From Bacillus sp. AFS055030 (GTDB lineage Bacteria > Bacillota > Bacilli > Bacillales > Bacillaceae_G), in NCBI RefSeq assembly GCF_002574545.1, contig NZ_NUGT01000001.1, positions 1 through 64,000 on the forward strand: a DNA stretch of 64,000 nucleotides, given 5' to 3'. The notes below the pieces were generated by a model. It saw only the letters and a program-made list of their open reading frames with translations. It searched no databases and had not been told where the DNA came from. Made by a program: the position numbers and the translations under genes. Of the stretch, positions 59,625 to 64,000 are shown piece after piece (position 1 is the stretch's first letter; every line of letters starts with the position of its first letter).

Positions 59625-60242
59625 ATGAGTATAAAGTGGCTAGAATGGGCACAAAAAATCCAAGCAATTTCTCAAGCAGGATTGACTTTTACGAAAGATG
59701 TCTTTGACAAAGAAAGGTATGAAGAACTAAGACATATTAGTGCTGATATTTTAAATCATTATTCGGAATTACAAATTGAGGAAATCGAAGGATTGTTTCG
59801 CAATGAACGGGGGTATCCCACACCGAAGCTTGATGTTAGAGGTGTCGTGTTTAAAAATGGTAAAATATTATTAGTAAAAGAAAAGCTAGAAAATAAATGG
59901 TCTTTACCAGGTGGTTTTTGTGACGTTGGATTATCTGCTTCAGAAAATGTAGTAAAAGAAATTTTTGAAGAATCAGGTTATAACGTTAAAGCGAAGAAAC
60001 TACTAGCAGTTTTAGACATGACAAAGCACGACCATCCACCTCATTCGTATCACTACTATAAACTATTTATACAGTGTGAAATGATTGGTGGTAATCCCTC
60101 GACTGGACCAGAGACAAGTGATATTGATTTCTTTGATCTAGAGCATTTACCAGAACTTTCGCTCAATCGAAATACTGTTTCTCAATTAAAATTAATGTTT
60201 GAATATTATCAAGATCCCAATAAAGAAACTTGTTTTGATTAA
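59625..60242 (+). CDS. NUDIX hydrolase with NUDIX_N domain
   Basis: Hydrolase of 205 aa. N-terminal helical NUDIX_N domain (WLEWAQKIQAISQAGLTFTKDVFDKERYEEL), then the Nudix box GGFCDVGLSASENVVKEIFEESGY. Acts on a nucleoside diphosphate linked to another group; the N-domain is shared with ADP-ribose/ADP-sugar-type hydrolases, which I regard as the likely class. AAAGGG precedes the ATG. Confidence 0.88.
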   Translation: MSIKWLEWAQKIQAISQAGLTFTKDVFDKERYEELRHISADILNHYSELQIEEIEGLFRNERGYPTPKLDVRGVVFKNGKILLVKEKLENKWSLPGGFCDVGLSASENVVKEIFEESGYNVKAKKLLAVLDMTKHDHPPHSYHYYKLFIQCEMIGGNPSTGPETSDIDFFDLEHLPELSLNRNTVSQLKLMFEYYQDPNKETCFD

Positions 60243-60399
60243 CATTATTTAAAAATAAAAAAATAGTGAATCGATCATTTTAGAGTTGCATATCGCAGCT
60301 CGATTTTGTTTTAAAGGAGATAATTTTTTAAAAAATACATATTTAGAATGAATCATTAAATAGAAAGAACTACTTTATCAATCTGAAAGGAGAATTGAT

Positions 60400-61335
60400 T
60401 TGAATACAAGCACGATGAACTTTGTAAAGTTTGAAAATGAATTAAAAAAAGAACGGATTTCAAGTTGTCTAATTTATCAAAATGAAGAAATTAAGTATCA
60501 TTTTTATAAAAATTCAAAAAGTGAAACAAAACTATTCAAAATTAATTCCGTTACGAAAAGTGTTTTATCAATGTTAATAGGAATAGCAATTGATAAAGGC
60601 TTTATTGAAAGTGTTGATGTACCAATTTCTACATATTTTCCAACGATCGAAACGAAAAAACGAGAAATTACGATCGAACATTTGCTAACAATGACACCTG
60701 GATATGATTGGCAAGAGTGGGGAGAATGGGGTGGGCGTCCATTCCCAATGATTAATAGTAAAGACTGGATCCAATATGTACTAGAAAAAGAAATGGTTCA
60801 TAGTCCGGGTGAAAAAATGATTTATGATTCTGGAGCATCACAAGTACTAAGTGCGATTATTCAGATGGTAACGAATGAAAAACTATCTACGTTTGCAAAA
60901 CGTTTGTTATTTGATCCGCTGGGAATTAAGGAGTTTATTTGGCACGAAGATTCAAAAGGAATTAATATTGGGGGATTTGGCTTAAGTTTAAAGACAGATG
61001 ATTTATTAAAGCTTGGGATTTTAATGATGCAAAAAGGAAAATGGAATAATAGACAAATCATTTCAAGTGAGTGGATTGAAAAATCAACAAAAGCGAAGTA
61101 TCTTACATATCCACATGTTGGTGCATATGCCTATCACTGGTGGGTCCTTGAAAATAATGAGATAAAGGAACTTGATTCGACAATATATTTTGCTATGGGT
61201 TATGGCGGTCAATTTATCATTATTTCACCAAAAAATCATTTCGTAGCTGTTTTTACGAGTGCAAAATATATTAATACTTTTACGCCTTTAAAACTTATTC
61301 AAAAATACATTCCTTTACTATTCAAAAATGAATAG
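60400..61335 (+). CDS. Serine hydrolase, beta-lactamase/penicillin-binding fold
   Basis: Class C beta-lactamase-like protein, 311 aa. SxxK motif in INSVTKSVLSMLIG (Ser-Val-Thr-Lys), a YDSGASQ at the Y-x-N place, and a late GYGGQFI at the KTG place. No signal peptide, so cytoplasmic; probably an esterase or peptidase, not an antibiotic-resistance enzyme. TTG start with AAAGGAGA ahead. Confidence 0.85.
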   Translation: MNTSTMNFVKFENELKKERISSCLIYQNEEIKYHFYKNSKSETKLFKINSVTKSVLSMLIGIAIDKGFIESVDVPISTYFPTIETKKREITIEHLLTMTPGYDWQEWGEWGGRPFPMINSKDWIQYVLEKEMVHSPGEKMIYDSGASQVLSAIIQMVTNEKLSTFAKRLLFDPLGIKEFIWHEDSKGINIGGFGLSLKTDDLLKLGILMMQKGKWNNRQIISSEWIEKSTKAKYLTYPHVGAYAYHWWVLENNEIKELDSTIYFAMGYGGQFIIISPKNHFVAVFTSAKYINTFTPLKLIQKYIPLLFKNE

Positions 61336-61498
61336 GGCTTTAAAAAGTTAAAAGTTTATAAATAGAATCCTATTTTTGCCTCTAAATTTTGTATGATTTT
61401 TTTATTTAAGAATAGGAATTTACAGAAAAATGTCGAATTAAGTAATTAGAAAATATAAAAAACAACTTGATAATAGCTCCAAGAAGGGATGAAGATTG

Positions 61499-62116
61499 AT
61501 GTTTTTGGTGACAGAAGACTTCAAAACATTTATAAGGAACTATCCAATCACAACTGTTATGGTTGGTTTATGTTCTATATTAGCAATTATTACGACATTT
61601 TTAGGTGGATATACGATTGAAAACATCATCAAATTAGGTGGATATGAGCACGAATTAGTAAAACAAGGGGAAATATGGAGACTTTTTACTTATGCATTTA
61701 TGCACGGTAGCTATGCTCATTTTTTTATGAATATGACCTTTATGATTATTTTAGGTAGACCATTGGAACGAGTGTTAGGTTCAGTCAAATTTTTATTATT
61801 TTATTTATTATCGGTGATCATTACAGGACTGATTATTAATTTTAATTACTTGCCTAATACAGTTGAGACAGGGGCATCCGGAGTTGGCTATGCTTTTTTA
61901 GGAATGTATTTATTTATTACCGTTTTTAGAAAAAAGATGCTCTTTTCAGATGATCGTAAGTTTGTCATTACATTTTTAGGAATCGGATTACTAACTTCAT
62001 TGATTATCCCATCGATCAGTTTAACTGGCCACTTGGCGGGGATGATTATCGGATTTTTGATAACTCCTCTATTATTAAAAAAGAGTGCAAAGTTTCAAAA
62101 CTCTGTTAATGTTTAA
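61499..62116 (+). CDS. Rhomboid family intramembrane serine protease
   Basis: Six-helix membrane protease of 205 aa. GEIWRLFTYAFMHGSYAHFFMNM gives the conserved HxxxN region, catalytic serine in ETGASGVGYAFLG (GASG) and catalytic histidine in LTGHLAGMIIG. Substrate unknown. ATG 61499 has AGGGATG about 8 nt ahead. Confidence 0.92.
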   Translation: MFLVTEDFKTFIRNYPITTVMVGLCSILAIITTFLGGYTIENIIKLGGYEHELVKQGEIWRLFTYAFMHGSYAHFFMNMTFMIILGRPLERVLGSVKFLLFYLLSVIITGLIINFNYLPNTVETGASGVGYAFLGMYLFITVFRKKMLFSDDRKFVITFLGIGLLTSLIIPSISLTGHLAGMIIGFLITPLLLKKSAKFQNSVNV

Positions 62117-62167
62117 GCTTTTTTACATAGCTAAAGTAAATGAGTTGATCAATAAAAAATATAAAAA

Positions 62168-62202
62168 CAAACCTAGTTCATTTGAATTAGGTTTATTTTT
62201 AT
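62168..62202 (+). terminator. Terminator of the rhomboid gene
   Basis: AAACCTA/TAGGTTT stem with T-rich tail. Confidence 0.75.
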
Positions 62203-62283
62203 TAATAGCTACTGTTCATTATGATTGATTTTTTGTTCCATTGACGTTGAGAAATTTAAATCTAAAAGTTAAAATAATCGTAA

Positions 62284-62508
62284 GTTCGCTATTTTAAAAT
62301 AGAATTCATTTAAGTTGCAAATATAACAGGACTTATTATTTTATTTGGTAAATGGGTATTAAAAACTGCATATTATCAATTTAAAAGGTGGAACGATGCT
62401 GGTGTACCACTAAAAAGACTTGCAGTGAATGTGTCGGTTGTTCAATTTAGATTTTTAAAAATTCAAAATGTAAATAAGAAAAAAGTAAGTTTCATGAACA
62501 GCTTATAA
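62284..62508 (+). pseudogene. Relic of an EAL (c-di-GMP phosphodiesterase) domain
   Basis: In one frame the DNA reads EFI-stop-VANITGLIILFGKWVLKTAYYQFKRWNDAGVPLKRLAVNVSVVQFR, then a short unrelated tail. This follows the EAL-domain segment EFIPxAEETGLIxPIGEWVL...AVNVSARQF, with a stop where a proline belongs. The EAL signature and the metal-binding remainder are absent, and no ribosome site or start exists. So it is the leftover of a phosphodiesterase gene, now directly before an intact GGDEF gene. Confidence 0.75.
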
Positions 62509-62538
62509 ACGCTAAATTTAGTAGGAGTGACGACACAT

Positions 62539-64000
62539 TTGAAACGTACTCGATTATTGTTGGTCATTATTATATCAATCGTTTTTGTAGGAAGCTCACT
62601 TCATTATTTTAATAAAACTGAAACAACTAAATTTGAACAAAGTTTTGACATAGATTACCGTAACATACAAAATTTTTCAAAAACAGGTTATGATTTCACT
62701 GAAGTTTTAAAGATTTATTCAAATGAATATTTAAATAAAGTTGTAAGTGATAATGGGATGGCAGACGTAAGTTACATCCATTATGATCCGATAAAGAAAG
62801 AGTTCAATAGTGATTCGATTAAAGATACTAAGTATGAAAGTAAAAAGGGGAATATTACGGGAATCGGAAATCCAAAAGTTAATCCATTGAGATTTAAGGA
62901 AATATTGTTGGCAGATCGATTAAATAACTATTTTTCAGAAATATACAGTTCATATCCGGAAATTTCTTGGATTTACTATACAAGCATCTCTGGTTTTAAT
63001 AATTTATATCCTTTTGTTTTGTCTACTAAATTTAAATTTACGAATGATGTATTAAAAGAAGAAAGTTCAACTTTAGGAACAATCGAGACAAATCCATCTC
63101 GAAAACCTTATTGGAGCCGTCCATATTTGGACAAAGCAGGTAAAGGGATGATGGTAACAGTTTCTTCTCCTGTTGATTATAAACAACGATATGTTGGATC
63201 AATTTCAATTGATATTACATTTGAAAATTTAAGTAAAGAATTAAATAAAGATTATACAGCCATTTTATCGGATGAAAAGGGAAGTATTATAGCTTCTTCA
63301 AAACAAGAATTTTTATCATCTGATAAAATCATCAATTTGTCTAAATTAGATCAAATGTATTCTCGTGGATCTTTAAAAAAATTAAATTCAATGCAGGATG
63401 GGACATTCACAATTTTTAACGGAATGAAAGTGTTAAAACGTGATATACCAGGTACGGATTGGACGTTTTATTACATTTTATCAACCTCAGCTATGATAAA
63501 AATTATTGGTATTAAGATTCTACCAATCATCTTTATCACTATTCTTTTAGTATGTATAACATGGATTGGGGTAAAAAGAATGGATGCTGAAAAAAAGTTA
63601 AAGGAATTAGTAAAGGATTTAGAATGCAAAAAAACCGAGCTTGAAGATCTTTCATTAAAAGATCCATTAACTGGTGTATTAAATCGAAGAGGGCTTTATG
63701 AATTGATACTCTCTGATTTAGAAAAAACAAATGAAACTCAATTAAACTGTTCATTCTTGATTTTTGATATCGATAATTTTAAAAAAATTAACGATCATTA
63801 TGGGCATACTGTAGGAGATTTTGTAATAAGTCAGAGTGCGAAATTAATGAAAGAATTGATTCGAAATGAGGATTACTTAGGACGATGGGGTGGAGAAGAG
63901 TTTCTAATCGTATTCACGAATACACCATTTCATCAATCGAAAGAAATCGCAAAAAGACTAAGAAGTGCGATTGAGGAACACGAATTTCATTATGAAGGTC
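62539..64000 (+). CDS. Diguanylate cyclase with extracellular dCACHE-like sensor, partial at window end
   Basis: TTG 62539 (AGGAGTGA 8 nt ahead) opens a membrane protein whose 487 codons reach the window edge without a stop. An N-terminal helix (LLLVIIISIVFVGSSLHYF), a 300-residue extracellular region with a Cache-like pattern (RKPYWSRPYLDKAGKGMMVTVSSPVDY), a second helix (IIGIKILPIIFITILLVCITWIGV), then GGDEF: KDPLTGVLNRRGLYE, IFDIDNFKKINDHYGHTVGD and RWGGEEFLIVF. GGEEF is an active-site variant that makes c-di-GMP. Confidence 0.88.
   Translation, partial: MKRTRLLLVIIISIVFVGSSLHYFNKTETTKFEQSFDIDYRNIQNFSKTGYDFTEVLKIYSNEYLNKVVSDNGMADVSYIHYDPIKKEFNSDSIKDTKYESKKGNITGIGNPKVNPLRFKEILLADRLNNYFSEIYSSYPEISWIYYTSISGFNNLYPFVLSTKFKFTNDVLKEESSTLGTIETNPSRKPYWSRPYLDKAGKGMMVTVSSPVDYKQRYVGSISIDITFENLSKELNKDYTAILSDEKGSIIASSKQEFLSSDKIINLSKLDQMYSRGSLKKLNSMQDGTFTIFNGMKVLKRDIPGTDWTFYYILSTSAMIKIIGIKILPIIFITILLVCITWIGVKRMDAEKKLKELVKDLECKKTELEDLSLKDPLTGVLNRRGLYELILSDLEKTNETQLNCSFLIFDIDNFKKINDHYGHTVGDFVISQSAKLMKELIRNEDYLGRWGGEEFLIVFTNTPFHQSKEIAKRLRSAIEEHEFHYEG

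Noticed and set aside
60400-61335. Antibiotic-resistance beta-lactamase
   Set aside because: No export signal and divergent second and third motifs; more likely a cytoplasmic esterase or peptidase.

Overview
The window looks like chromosome from a low-G+C, spore-forming Bacillaceae member. Evidence: strong AGGAGG-type ribosome binding sites, many TTG/GTG starts, short U-tailed terminators, and recognisable Bacillus genes (yueI, yokU, yozE, yodN, yozD, yodM, yqgV, YjcZ family). The order kamA-yokU-yozE-yodN-yozD-yodM matches, mirror-wise, what I remember of Bacillus subtilis. No rRNA, tRNA or CRISPR was seen.

Layout. 0-12.7 kb: MBL hydrolase, Sco1-type copper chaperone, Hsp20, a McrBC-like type IV restriction pair (the McrB gene seems frameshifted near its 5' end), an acyltransferase-like gene, small proteins, a CNNM/CorC-type membrane protein, yueI, a histidine kinase and a DUF4397 protein. 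12.7-16.3 kb: adenine deaminase behind a purine-riboswitch-like leader, and the NO/iron-sulfur repair protein ScdA with an FNR box. 16.3-24.6 kb: a nitrate module made of an Mrp-type iron-sulfur carrier, a membrane cytochrome-like subunit, a Cys-ligated molybdopterin nitrate-reductase-like catalytic subunit, a four-cluster ferredoxin, a Rieske protein, a small membrane protein, a truncated haemoglobin, and a NarK transporter fused to a PAS domain with its own FNR box. A 52-bp hairpin repeat array lies between the convergent globin and narK genes. 24.6-33 kb: small genes, a type I holin-like toxin with an odd start, an FAD oxidoreductase, a phosphatase, lactate permease with Rex boxes, YjcZ, lysine 2,3-aminomutase, yokU and yozE.

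33.2-38.5 kb is the most striking part. yodN is cut in two by a 4,680-bp element flanked by a shared AAATATTAA core. The element carries a large serine recombinase, a DUF4257-type protein, an alpha/beta hydrolase, and the polyhydroxyalkanoate genes phaQ and phaP. Joining the outer ends restores an in-frame 222-codon yodN. Joining the inner ends creates a long, nearly perfect palindrome, as expected of a serine-integrase attP. This resembles the sporulation-excised elements of sigK (skin) and spsM (SPbeta).

38.5-64 kb: yozD, yodM, a thioredoxin-like protein, sbcDC, a murein-peptide cluster (LD-carboxypeptidase, M20 amidohydrolase, Opp-type binding protein), an amino-acid ABC transporter (art type), a 2-hydroxyacid dehydrogenase, yqgV, a TetR/MFS pair sharing an operator, a double GNAT, a Trp/Gly/Arg repeat protein, an LrgAB pair, two nucleases (DnaQ-like, ExoA), NUDIX, a serine hydrolase, a rhomboid protease, an EAL-domain relic, and a diguanylate cyclase running off the window end.
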